Shown here one piece after another: positions 26,601 through 35,702 of a stretch of DNA of 64,000 bases. Position numbers and translations under genes: made by a program. How positions within the stretch are numbered: position 1 is the stretch's first letter; each line of letters opens with the position of its first letter. The DNA lies in assembly GCA_964386005.1 (NCBI GenBank), contig CAYLSB010000007.1, positions 1 to 64,000 of the forward strand. Reading direction: 5' to 3'. The notes under the pieces were generated by a model. It was not told the DNA's origin. It saw only the letters and a list, made by a program, of their open reading frames with translations, and ran no database searches. This DNA is from FEN-1350 sp964386005. Its GTDB lineage: Bacteria > Planctomycetota > Phycisphaerae > Sedimentisphaerales > Anaerohalosphaeraceae.

Positions 26601-27992
26601 ATGACTGAATTGGATAGAGATGAAGGGCTGGAAAAAGCGATGGCGTTTTTCCAGCGGGCCGAGGAAGTAGCCGCAACGGACAACTTCGATTATGCCATCG
26701 ATATGTATCTGGAAGGTCTTCGGTTATCGCCGGACGCTTTGGAAAGCGGCCATGCGCCCCTACGAAGAAACGCTCTGATTCGGCAGGGCAAGGGTGGAAA
26801 GAAACCTTCGATCAAGGACCGGATGACTCGAATGGGAGGCAAGACCTCGCTCGATGAGATGCTCAATGCCGAGTATCTTTTGGCCAAGGATCCGGACAAT
26901 CTGTCCTATGCCGAAACGATGCTCAAGGCGGCCGTGGCGGGAGGTTACAAGCGGACGGCTGCGTGGATTGCCCAGTTGATTTTTGACGCCAACAATGCCG
27001 CGTCCAAACCATCGGTTACGACCTATCTGCTTTTGAAGGAAATGTTTAAGACCCTGGAACTTTTCGACAAAGCTGTCGCCGCATGCCAGAAAGCGGTGGA
27101 ACTGCGTCCCGGCGATGCACCGCTCGTCGATGAATTTCGAGACCTGACAGCACAACTAACGATGCAGCGGGGACGCTATGACCAGGAAGGCGACTTCCGC
27201 AAGGCCATTCTCGACAAAGACAAGCAAGATCAGCTTCACTCGCAGGAATCTCTGGTCAAGACGGGCGATTTTCGTGTTCGCGCGGTGGAAGAAGCCCGAC
27301 GGTCGGTAAGCAAGGTTCCATCCGAGGCCAATTATATCCGTCTGGCCGACGCCCTGGCCGACCTGGAGACGGACAAAGGATACGACGACGCTCATCAGGT
27401 ACTTCAGGAAGGTTTTGACAAAACCGGATTGTTTTTGTATCGGCGCCATCAGGGCGAATTAAAAATGCGGCGGTTGCGGGCCGTTGCCAAGGCGATACAG
27501 GGAGCGATGAAACAGGATGCGGCCGACGAAAACCTGAAAGCCAGGCTCTCGTTGATTTCGGAAAAATTACTCGAGGTTGGCCTGGAGCACTATCGCCTGT
27601 GCGTGGAAAATTATCCAACCGACTTCAAGCTGAAATATGAATATGGAATCCGTCTCATCCAGGTGAAACGGCTCGACGAGGCGATCCCCTTGTTTCAGGA
27701 AGCCCAGAAGGATCCGCGATACCGGATCATCGCTTTGGACAAGACGGGATTGTGTTTTTTCCTGAAGGGCTGGTATTCGGATGCCATTGATATCTTCGAG
27801 CAGGCCCTGGATGCCTGCGAGATCAAGGACAGCCCGGTCGCCAAAGAGTTGCGCTATAACCTGGCTCGCAGTTATGAAGCCGACGGCCAAACCGAGAAGG
27901 CCATGGAGTTATATCGTAAACTGGCTCAGTTGGATTTCAGTTTTCGGGATGTTCGCGACCGGATCGAAAAACTGAGAAACAAAAGCGCCTAA
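26601..27992 (+). CDS. tetratricopeptide-repeat protein
   Basis: A 463-residue, probably cytoplasmic protein (no signal peptide) made almost wholly of helix pairs. TPR units are recognisable around residues 17-50, 150-185, 235-270, 330-370 and 375-450, for example AVAACQKAVELRPGDAPLVDEF and AIDIFEQALDACEIKDSPVAKELRYNLARSY. Such proteins are scaffolds; the partner is unknown. AAGGA lies 12 bases before the ATG, a rather long gap. It precedes rpsT by 47 bp, possibly in one transcript. Confidence 0.85.
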   Translation: MTELDRDEGLEKAMAFFQRAEEVAATDNFDYAIDMYLEGLRLSPDALESGHAPLRRNALIRQGKGGKKPSIKDRMTRMGGKTSLDEMLNAEYLLAKDPDNLSYAETMLKAAVAGGYKRTAAWIAQLIFDANNAASKPSVTTYLLLKEMFKTLELFDKAVAACQKAVELRPGDAPLVDEFRDLTAQLTMQRGRYDQEGDFRKAILDKDKQDQLHSQESLVKTGDFRVRAVEEARRSVSKVPSEANYIRLADALADLETDKGYDDAHQVLQEGFDKTGLFLYRRHQGELKMRRLRAVAKAIQGAMKQDAADENLKARLSLISEKLLEVGLEHYRLCVENYPTDFKLKYEYGIRLIQVKRLDEAIPLFQEAQKDPRYRIIALDKTGLCFFLKGWYSDAIDIFEQALDACEIKDSPVAKELRYNLARSYEADGQTEKAMELYRKLAQLDFSFRDVRDRIEKLRNKSA

Positions 27993-28039
27993 CCAATAGA
28001 TCGTTTCGTATAGTCCATTACGTTCAGCAGGAGATTCAA

Positions 28040-28315
28040 GTGGCTCATTCGTTATCGGCAAAAAAGCGTATACGGCAGAATGCCGCGCAAAAAATGATTA
28101 ACCGAACTCGTCGCAGCAAGGTCAAATCCGAGATTAAAAAACTGGAGGATATCCTCCTCACCGGAGATACCACCGCGGCCGAGGCGCAGTTCAAGCTGGT
28201 GACCCAGAAACTCGATCAGGTCTCTTCGACCAAAACAATTCATAAAAAGACCGCATCCAGAAAAAAATCCCGTTTGGCCAAACGCCTCAATGCGATGAAG
28301 AAAAAACCATCCTGA
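28040..28315 (+). CDS. rpsT: 30S ribosomal protein S20
   Basis: Primary 16S rRNA-binding protein of 91 residues, rich in Lys and Ala, with the diagnostic start AHSLSAKKRIRQNAAQKMINRTRRSKVK and the C-terminal KKTASRKKSRLAKRLN helix. It starts at GTG (28040) with GGAG eight bases upstream; a GTG start may limit expression, as with non-AUG starts of S20 in other bacteria. Confidence 0.97.
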   Translation: MAHSLSAKKRIRQNAAQKMINRTRRSKVKSEIKKLEDILLTGDTTAAEAQFKLVTQKLDQVSSTKTIHKKTASRKKSRLAKRLNAMKKKPS

Positions 28316-28451
28316 CCGTGGGAACGATTCAACGGGATTGGGTTGATGTAGAGCATCGGCGTCGGGCATCATGCACGAGGTATGGTTCCGACGCTGTTTG
28401 TTTGTCTGTAGGAATGAATCAGAATATGGATGTCGGATCCGATCGATAACG

Positions 28452-30623
28452 ATGGAAACCTTGAAACACAAAATTCTCTCGTTGATCCAGCGTAAGGATT
28501 ATGTCCCGCTCAAACGATCCGCCCTGGCCAAGCAACTCGAGGTGGGCGAGGACTCCTATCCAGAATTTTCCGCCGCTTTAAAAGACCTTCAGAGCACCGG
28601 AAAAATTTCTCTCGGCCCGAAAAACCTTATCCTCCTGCCCTCAATGTCCAACCGCGTTACCGGAACCTTCCGTGCCAACGCCCGTGGTTTCGGGTTTGTG
28701 ATTCCTTTGGAAGCTATGCGTGAAGGCGATCTGTTTATTGGTCCCCATGACACCGGCAACGCCATGGATGGGGATATGGTGGTCGCCAAGATCGTCAAAA
28801 AAGGCCAGCGAGGCGGACAAGCCCGAATCGCGGGGGTCATCACGGACATCCTTGAACGGGGCCACAGTCGTTTCGTCGGCATTCTGCAACGTCGCGGACG
28901 TGAATGGATCGTTCAACCCGAAGGCAAGGGTTTCTTCGATCCAATTATCGTTGATGATGTCACCGCCAAGGCCGCACGTGTCGGGGACAAAGTCGTCCTT
29001 GAAATTCTCAACTACCCTGCCCAGGATCAACCCGCCCGGGGCGTAATTCTCGAGGTACTCGGCCGTGCCGGTATGTACGATGCTGAGATCAAATCGATTA
29101 TCGCTCAGTACTCTCTTCGCACCGACTTCGATCGTGAATGTCTCGATCAGGCCCATCATGCCGCTTCCGGATTCGAGTCTGACAACCTCGACGGTCGTTA
29201 CGACACATCCGGCGATGTAATCATCACCATCGACCCACCCGATGCCAAAGACTTTGACGATGCCATTAGTCTGGTCCGCAATCGTGACGGCAACTGGGTT
29301 CTCGGGGTTCACATCGCCGATGTCGCCGCCTTTATTCCCATGAATTCCCCTCTGGATGTCGAAGCCCGACTTCGCGGCAACAGCGTCTATCTTCCCGGCC
29401 GGGTCATCCCCATGCTACCCGAAACCCTTAGCAATGGAATCTGTAGTCTTCAGCCGAACCAGCGGCGTTTTACCAAGACCGTGTATATCACCTACGACCC
29501 CCATGGCAAAATCCTCGCCACTGAATTCGCCAACAGCGTCATCAACTCCAGCGCTCGCCTCACGTATGAACAGGCCGATCAGATTCTCCATGGCCACGCC
29601 AAAGGTTTCGCCGGCGAGGTGGTCGCTCTCGTCAAAGATATGGATTCCCTGGCCCGCGCGATCGAAAAACGCCGCGACAAAAACGGAATGCTTCATCTCG
29701 ACCTGCCTGAAACCGAGTTGGTCTATGACTCCGACGGCCACGTCGTCGATGCTCGTCCCGCCGACGACAGTTATCCCCATACCATCATCGAAATGTTCAT
29801 GGTCGAGGCCAATGAGGCCGTCGCCGCGCTGTTCGATCGGTTTCATTTGCCCTTCATGCGACGGATCCACCCCGATCCCAGCCCCCCCGGACGTAAGGAT
29901 CTCAGCCGATTTGTGCGCATCTGCGGTATGAAAATCCCCCGTACCCTCGATCGTGCCATGATTCAAGATCTGCTGGCATCGGTGAAAGGATCGCCCTCTT
30001 CCTTCGCCGTGAACATGTTTATCCTCCGCAGCATGACCAAGGCCGAATATTCTCCCCTGCATGTCGGCCACTTCGCCCTGGCCTCTCGGCACTACTGCCA
30101 CTTCACCAGTCCGATCCGTCGCTACGCCGATCTGATGATCCATCGCATCCTCGATTGTTACCTTCGCCACCGGATTAACCTCATTGGTCTGGAAGAAGTA
30201 TTACCGGAATCCGAACTGATCGAGATCGGCAAACATATCAGTCTCACCGAGCAGCAATCCGCCGATGCCGAACGCGAACTTAAAATGATACTAATTCTTC
30301 AAATGTTGACAAAACACATCGGCGACACTCTCGAAGGTGTTGTCAGCGGTCTGACCAATTTTGGCGTTTTCATCCATTGTCTCAAGTATGGAATCGAAGG
30401 TATGATCGAACCCGGGGATCTCGGCCTCGATGAATGGAAATACGACGATCGTAATCAGGCCGTCGTCGGCCGCTACTCCGGCCACAGCGTTAACCTTGGC
30501 CAGCCCATGCCTGTCCGCATCGTCGCCGTCAATATCGTCGGGCGACAACTCTCGCTGGCCCCGGTCGAACCCCTTGTCGAATCCCGCCGACCCGACCGCT
30601 CCAACGCCCGGAAGCGTCGCTGA
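28452..30623 (+). CDS. rnr: ribonuclease R
   Basis: Processive 3'-5' exoribonuclease able to degrade structured RNA. Domain order in the 723-residue protein: N-terminal winged-helix (about 1-65), two cold-shock OB folds (TGTFRANARGFGFVIP), the RNB catalytic domain with the metal-binding Asp cluster in DPPDAKDFDDAISL, and a C-terminal S1 domain (LEGVVSGLTNFGVFIH) followed by a short basic tail. The ATG at 28452 fits the usual N-terminus but lacks a clear ribosome-binding site; an ATG at 28371 in frame would add 27 residues. Confidence 0.95.
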   Translation: METLKHKILSLIQRKDYVPLKRSALAKQLEVGEDSYPEFSAALKDLQSTGKISLGPKNLILLPSMSNRVTGTFRANARGFGFVIPLEAMREGDLFIGPHDTGNAMDGDMVVAKIVKKGQRGGQARIAGVITDILERGHSRFVGILQRRGREWIVQPEGKGFFDPIIVDDVTAKAARVGDKVVLEILNYPAQDQPARGVILEVLGRAGMYDAEIKSIIAQYSLRTDFDRECLDQAHHAASGFESDNLDGRYDTSGDVIITIDPPDAKDFDDAISLVRNRDGNWVLGVHIADVAAFIPMNSPLDVEARLRGNSVYLPGRVIPMLPETLSNGICSLQPNQRRFTKTVYITYDPHGKILATEFANSVINSSARLTYEQADQILHGHAKGFAGEVVALVKDMDSLARAIEKRRDKNGMLHLDLPETELVYDSDGHVVDARPADDSYPHTIIEMFMVEANEAVAALFDRFHLPFMRRIHPDPSPPGRKDLSRFVRICGMKIPRTLDRAMIQDLLASVKGSPSSFAVNMFILRSMTKAEYSPLHVGHFALASRHYCHFTSPIRRYADLMIHRILDCYLRHRINLIGLEEVLPESELIEIGKHISLTEQQSADAERELKMILILQMLTKHIGDTLEGVVSGLTNFGVFIHCLKYGIEGMIEPGDLGLDEWKYDDRNQAVVGRYSGHSVNLGQPMPVRIVAVNIVGRQLSLAPVEPLVESRRPDRSNARKRR

Positions 30624-30846
30624 TCCGGATTTCAAATTCTCACGTATACCCTTTCATCCGGAAATATCCGGAATCTCTTTCCTCCTTGAAAGCCCTTTAT
30701 CGGGCCAAAAACCGACATCCCGACGCGTCCCTCGGTTTAGGTCCGAAATTTATTGGATTTTTCGAAAAACCGCTTAAGAGAATGGGGTTTAGACCGATAA
30801 ATCTTGTAGCAATATTGATTGAGTATCTGCGACCGAGGTACATGGA

Positions 30847-31110
30847 ATGCAACGAACCCAGAAACAATTAGTCCTGAACAAAGGATCTGAAAAGTATATT
30901 TTTCGGTACGACGAGGGCAATGAAGGCGAACTGCTGGAGGCCCTGGTATCTCAGGCCAATGATTCCCGAACTGATTTTGACTGGTTCGATGCCGCGGTGT
31001 TGAGCTTTCGACTGACACAGTCGCTGATCGGCGAAGCAGACCGGATCCTCTACAACGAACTTCCGGATACGATTCCGCCGAGGGTCGAAGATACAGAAGT
31101 GGATGAATAA
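30847..31110 (+). CDS. small hypothetical protein upstream of the Xer recombinase
   Basis: An 87-residue soluble acidic protein with no signal peptide or recognised domain. GAGG eight bases upstream supports translation. The region FDWFDAAVLSFRLTQSLIGEADRI is predicted helical. It precedes the recombinase gene by 69 bp on the same strand and may be co-transcribed; a functional link is only positional. Confidence 0.55.
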   Translation: MQRTQKQLVLNKGSEKYIFRYDEGNEGELLEALVSQANDSRTDFDWFDAAVLSFRLTQSLIGEADRILYNELPDTIPPRVEDTEVDE

Positions 31111-31179
31111 GCGTGAGGGCGAAGCGGGCCAAACGATCGCCAATGAAATAAACAAACGGTTTGGATCAAGGGAATGACT

Positions 31180-32196
31180 ATGGTTGAGTGCGCGATCACA
31201 CAGGAATTTTTGAATTATCTAAAATTCGAAAAGCATTTCTCGGATTATACGGCCCGTTGTTACGGGGCGGACCTGGAGCAGTACGCCGGTTTTTTACACG
31301 GGGTTGGCGGCGAGGACCATCATGAAGGTCCCCAATCCGATAATCCGTGGTCTTCGGATACGGGTTCCGGCGGGGTTGCAACCGCAACCCGGCCTGAAAC
31401 CAAGGTGGAAGAACTGATCCTTGCCGCCGATATCAATACCATTCGACGGTTTATGACAAGCTTGTCGGATAAACAATACTGCAAATCGACCACGGCCAGG
31501 AAGCTGGCCACGCTGAGAAGCTTCTACAAATTTCTGGTCAAACGAAATTATGTCCCCTCCAATCCCGTAACCAGCATCAAGACCCCCAAGCAGGACAAGC
31601 GACTGCCCCGTTTTCTTGAATTCGAAGAGGTCCAGCGTCTGTTGAATACCCCGCAGGGTGACAACTGGCTGGGAGCTCGCGACCACGCCATTCTTGAAAC
31701 GCTCTACAGCACAGGAATGCGCGTCAGCGAACTGGTCGGATTGAATCTGGAAGATGTGGATTTTCTCGGAGAGGTGATTCACGTCCGCGGCAAAGGCAAA
31801 AAAGAGCGAATCGCTCCCATCGGTTCCAAGGCCCTTCAGGCGATACAACAGTATATCGAATATCGCAATAAACGGATACAAAATGACGGCAGTTTTGACA
31901 TCAAAGTTCTGTTTGCCAACAAACACGGCAAACGGCTGAGCACCCGCAGTGTTCGTCGCAAGATGGATAAATACCTTCGTCAGGCGGGATTGGATCCCGC
32001 CATCAGTCCGCACACTCTGCGACACAGTTTCGCCACCCACATGCTCAACAACGGCGCCGATTTGCGAAGCGTCCAAGAGTTGCTCGGACATCAATCTTTA
32101 TCCACCACGCAAATCTACACCCACGTCACCACCAACAAAATGAAACAAGTGTACGACGGCGCCCATCCGAGAGATGGGATGGATGGTAATCGGTAA
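31180..32196 (+). CDS. XerC/XerD-type tyrosine recombinase
   Basis: Site-specific recombinase of 338 residues, probably for chromosome dimer resolution. The catalytic set is complete: Arg in STGMRVSELVG, Lys in GKGKKERIAP, HTLRHSFATH (His and Arg), HQSLSTTQ (His) and the nucleophile Tyr in IYTHV. The N-terminal SAM-like DNA-binding domain carries an extra stretch of about 28 hydrophilic residues (about 48-76, rich in Gly, Asp and Ser). AAGGG eight bases upstream favours the ATG at 31180 over the one at 31174. Whether it is XerC or XerD cannot be told from sequence alone. Confidence 0.93.
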   Translation: MVECAITQEFLNYLKFEKHFSDYTARCYGADLEQYAGFLHGVGGEDHHEGPQSDNPWSSDTGSGGVATATRPETKVEELILAADINTIRRFMTSLSDKQYCKSTTARKLATLRSFYKFLVKRNYVPSNPVTSIKTPKQDKRLPRFLEFEEVQRLLNTPQGDNWLGARDHAILETLYSTGMRVSELVGLNLEDVDFLGEVIHVRGKGKKERIAPIGSKALQAIQQYIEYRNKRIQNDGSFDIKVLFANKHGKRLSTRSVRRKMDKYLRQAGLDPAISPHTLRHSFATHMLNNGADLRSVQELLGHQSLSTTQIYTHVTTNKMKQVYDGAHPRDGMDGNR

Positions 32197-32227
32197 GCGT
32201 TCCTCCGGGAATACGGCAAACCGGGTC

Positions 32228-32254
32228 AAAAAAGCCCGCTTAAACGGCGGGCTT
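32228..32254. terminator. bidirectional terminator between xer and the hybrid kinase gene
   Basis: Stem AAGCCCGC / GCGGGCTT (32232-32239, 32247-32254) with a 7-base loop. Six A residues precede it, giving a T6 run for minus-strand transcripts; the plus side has a weaker T-rich tail. It sits between convergent genes. Confidence 0.85.
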
Positions 32255-32285
32255 CTTGATTTGTACCTGTTCCGGAATGGATGAT

Positions 32286-33587
32286 TTAGGAACGCGGATT
32301 GACCGGTAATCGAATTGCGAACATACTTCCAACGCCGGGTGTACTGGTCACATGAATGGATCCATCCATCAATTCAACCAGCCGCTTGGTGATAGCCAAT
32401 CCCAGTCCCGTTCCGCCGTATTCCCGCGTATTGCTGTTATCGGCCTGCGTAAACGAGTCGAAAATCATCGTCAACTTGTGTGCCGGGATTCCGATTCCGG
32501 TATCCTCAACCTGAAATAGCAGGTACTCCGCTCCCTGATGTTTCTGGGGGGATATCCGGAGGACCACCTGACCCTGGCGGGTGAATTTCACGGCATTGGC
32601 TATCAGATTGATCAGGCACTGGCGCAGTCGCGTGGGGTCCGTTCGTATGGTTTCGGGCATCGCCGGATGAACCGACACATGCAAGGCCAATTGTTTTTCA
32701 GCCGCAAGGGGATCCATTACGGCCATAACCTCGCCCACGATTGACGGAAGCGAGCTGTCGATGATTTCGACGCCCATTTTTCCCGCTTCAATTTTGGAAA
32801 AATCGAGGATATCATTAACCACCGACAACAAGCTTTTCCCCGCCGTGGCTATCGATCGGACATAACTCCTGTGAGGTTCACAGAGGGATTCTTCCTGAAG
32901 GATATCCGCAAATCCGATGATGGCATTTAACGGCGTCCGAATTTCGTGGCTCATGTTTGCCAGAAACTGGCTCTTGGCCACAGTGGCCGCCTGGGCTTCG
33001 GCCAGCGCCGCCTGGAGTTGCGCGGTTCGCTGCTGGACCATGGACTCCAGATTTGTTCGGTACTGTTGAAGCGCCGCATCGGAAAACCACTTGGTTCCCA
33101 GCGCCACGGCAAACTGTTGCAGTTCATGGTGGTGGAACGGTTTTTGGATGTAAAACAATTTATCTTCGGGAGGCACTCGATGGCTGATCTGGGATGGGCT
33201 TGTATCCGAATAGCCGGTAACGATAACGATCTGGATGGACGGATCCAGTCGTCGAATCTGTTCGGCCAACCAGATTCCATCGTCTCCCGGAGGCATTCGT
33301 ACATCCAGAAAAGCGACGGCATACTGTTCATTTCTTTGCATCGCCTGTTTGACCGTATCCAGCGCTTGCTGACTCTGATTGCAGCAGGTTACATCCACAT
33401 CAAAGAGAGATTTCGCTTCCTCAACCGGCTTGCTTTCGAACAACTCAGACGCCATCCGATTCAGCGATGTGGTATCTTCGAACCGTTGAACCGGAGACAG
33501 GGTCTGTTTATAGGCCTGTAGAATCGGTTCCTCATCATCAACGGCAAGGATCCGAAGAGTTTGAGATTGCTGTTTCGCTATTGGCAT
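32286..33587 (-). CDS. cytoplasmic hybrid: receiver domain followed by histidine kinase
   Basis: A 433-residue protein with no membrane segment. An N-terminal receiver domain (VDDEE at 16-20, phospho-acceptor Asp95 in FLDVRMPP, Lys in IQKPF) is followed by a coiled coil (about 175-205), a HisKA domain with phospho-His214 in NMSHEIRTPLNAIIGF, and an HATPase domain (DTGIGIPAHKL, GGTGLGLAI). The receiver has about 30 extra residues between its first helix and second strand. It overlaps the 3' end of the sensor kinase gene by 50 bp, so the two are probably co-translated; the sensor kinase may phosphorylate Asp95. The output is unknown, as no DNA-binding domain is present. Confidence 0.93.
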   Translation of the reverse strand: MPIAKQQSQTLRILAVDDEEPILQAYKQTLSPVQRFEDTTSLNRMASELFESKPVEEAKSLFDVDVTCCNQSQQALDTVKQAMQRNEQYAVAFLDVRMPPGDDGIWLAEQIRRLDPSIQIVIVTGYSDTSPSQISHRVPPEDKLFYIQKPFHHHELQQFAVALGTKWFSDAALQQYRTNLESMVQQRTAQLQAALAEAQAATVAKSQFLANMSHEIRTPLNAIIGFADILQEESLCEPHRSYVRSIATAGKSLLSVVNDILDFSKIEAGKMGVEIIDSSLPSIVGEVMAVMDPLAAEKQLALHVSVHPAMPETIRTDPTRLRQCLINLIANAVKFTRQGQVVLRISPQKHQGAEYLLFQVEDTGIGIPAHKLTMIFDSFTQADNSNTREYGGTGLGLAITKRLVELMDGSIHVTSTPGVGSMFAIRLPVNPRS

Positions 33588-35478
33588 TCCATTCTCCGTG
33601 AGAAGTAGATTTCGGGATCGGCCAAATCAACCGGAAGATCGCTCCACATCCTGATCCGTTACTTTCGGCATGAATTCTCCCATGCATCGCTCCAAGTACA
33701 TTGGCACACCAGTGAAGACCCAAACCCCAGTTGGATTTTCCTTTTGTGGAAAATCCTCGTTCAAACAGGCGGTCCTGGATCTCGGGAGTGAATCCCCCAC
33801 CATCGTCGTGCACAATCAGGTGAATCTGATTATCGGGGTCATGCACTACAATCTTTGATTCGAATGTAATATGACCCTGAGAGCGCCCCGCAGCATGGAT
33901 CGACTCGGCGGCATTGATCAGAAGATTCGAGATCACCTGCACCATTTGGATTCGAGGTACCGTAATCGGATCCACGTTTTCGACGGACGGATGGACGATG
34001 ATTTGGACAGATCGGAGTAACTGGGTATCTACGAGACTCGTCGCATCCTGAATTAATTCAACCAGTGTGAGCGTCTCCAAGGCCGCCGGATTGGAACAAT
34101 ATCGTTGTTGATCCGCTAAAATCTGATCGACATGGACCAACGGCCGGTTGATCTTATCCAAATGATCCTGAAACCGCGACACCATCGCAATCAGGTTGTC
34201 ACGTCCGGAATTGACAAATTGTACCAGTTTCTCGCGCCGATCGGGTTCCGTCTCCGACCGGGCCAATTCCGTTACGGCCTGTCGCAGATGTTGAACCGGC
34301 ACTTGATCGACCTCGCGGCACAGGTTTTCGATTTCGGAAGTGATCGGCGTCAGGGCATTGCGCAAATTATGCAGAACGCCGGAAGCCATTTCCGACATGC
34401 CTGAAAGAAAGGATTGTTCCGTTACTTGTTTGCGGATCCGATAGAGTTGTTCGGTCAGATCATTGAACTGCCGTGCAAGAATTCCCATCTCATCGTTGGA
34501 GCGGACTTCCAACCGTCGATTCAGATCTCCGGTTCGCGCAATCGTAACGACATGTCCCGTCAGACGACCCAGAGGATTCAGAACCAGACACTGGAGAAGA
34601 AACCATATCGCCACGGCTCCGAGAAATCCGATCCAGCCAAGCGAGATCAGAAAAAACAACACGCTGGCTTTTCCCTGACGAATGATATCACGAGGAATGG
34701 TCACCTGAAGCGCCAGATTGTTTTGTTTTGCCAAGTCACCGATCAGGCGGTACCCGCGAATCTGATGCGAATCATAGACTTGAATGGCGATCGGATCCGG
34801 CTCGGACAGATTGAATGCATGGAGACCCGTATTCACCCTATCCTGCGACGATCGATCGATAAGACAAAGATCCAGATGGGTTTGAGCGGCCAATTTTTCC
34901 ATCATCGTATTATCCAGCAACCGGCCGACAAGCAAAGTCCCGTATATCGGTTTTTCGACTGCGCTGTTGGTAATCGGGCGAGCGGCGATAAGAATCGGAC
35001 CGCATGACGTTTGCACGATTCCCTTTGCGGAATCTGTGGGTTCGCGAAAATCGAAGAGTTCGGTCCGTCCGGTCATCGTATCGACAACCTCGGCCGGGAT
35101 CGACCAGTCCACCTTGTCCTTCAGATTGACCCCTTTGACCGACACGCATTTTCGGTGTTCATCCCAGAATATCATGAGATGAATCTGGATGGTCACCAGC
35201 GAGGAATCAGTTAAATTGGATGCAATATATTCAGGTTTATGGCCAAGGACAAAGTCCTTTGTATCATCCCACTGAGCCCAGTCCCCCGCGATCATCATCA
35301 AACGGTTGATCTCATCCTGAAGAGCCGCCCACGCCCGTTTTACATTGGTGACGGCGTATTGATTCTCAAGTTGCTGATAGTCACGAATCATAATACCCTG
35401 GGATAATCCCAGGATTGCCGCCATGGCCAATCCAAATATGGATCCCAATACAAGCAGTACTTTTTTTCGTAGCGACAT
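33538..35478 (-). CDS. CHASE4-HAMP membrane sensor histidine kinase
   Basis: A 646-residue inner-membrane sensor. A first transmembrane helix (about 7-28) is followed by an extracytoplasmic CHASE4 domain (diagnostic DWAQWDDTKDFV), a second helix (about 275-300), a HAMP linker (LNPLGRLTGHVVTIARTGDLNRRLEV in two parts), a divergent phospho-His region (GVLHNLRNALTPI) and an HATPase domain (NLLINAAESI, GDGGGF-like DDGGGF, GLGLHWCANVLGAMHG). The ligand is unknown. AGGA nine bases upstream favours the start at 35478. Its 3' end overlaps the hybrid kinase gene. Confidence 0.92.
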   Translation of the reverse strand: MSLRKKVLLVLGSIFGLAMAAILGLSQGIMIRDYQQLENQYAVTNVKRAWAALQDEINRLMMIAGDWAQWDDTKDFVLGHKPEYIASNLTDSSLVTIQIHLMIFWDEHRKCVSVKGVNLKDKVDWSIPAEVVDTMTGRTELFDFREPTDSAKGIVQTSCGPILIAARPITNSAVEKPIYGTLLVGRLLDNTMMEKLAAQTHLDLCLIDRSSQDRVNTGLHAFNLSEPDPIAIQVYDSHQIRGYRLIGDLAKQNNLALQVTIPRDIIRQGKASVLFFLISLGWIGFLGAVAIWFLLQCLVLNPLGRLTGHVVTIARTGDLNRRLEVRSNDEMGILARQFNDLTEQLYRIRKQVTEQSFLSGMSEMASGVLHNLRNALTPITSEIENLCREVDQVPVQHLRQAVTELARSETEPDRREKLVQFVNSGRDNLIAMVSRFQDHLDKINRPLVHVDQILADQQRYCSNPAALETLTLVELIQDATSLVDTQLLRSVQIIVHPSVENVDPITVPRIQMVQVISNLLINAAESIHAAGRSQGHITFESKIVVHDPDNQIHLIVHDDGGGFTPEIQDRLFERGFSTKGKSNWGLGLHWCANVLGAMHGRIHAESNGSGCGAIFRLIWPIPKSTSHGEWNANSETAISNSSDPCR

Positions 35479-35702
35479 CGAACAATTCCTATATCCGCCA
35501 GCATCCATCCTTGATCAATCGGCCAGAATCCCTCGGAACTTTCTCATCAGAACGAAATATCCCCTGCCGATGATCATACCGCCGACAAAAGCATGGCCCG
35601 GAAGGAAAAGGCCCTCTTTTCATCCTACTCCGGCTCCGTTATCGGATATTCAACGGATACGATAGTTGAAAAGGGAATACGAACCATTGGGAAAAGACAG
35701 GA

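Noticed and set aside
30658..30673. Hairpin TCCGGA-N4-TCCGGA after rnr considered as a terminator
   Set aside because: Only a 6-bp stem and no proper T tract, so not listed as a feature.
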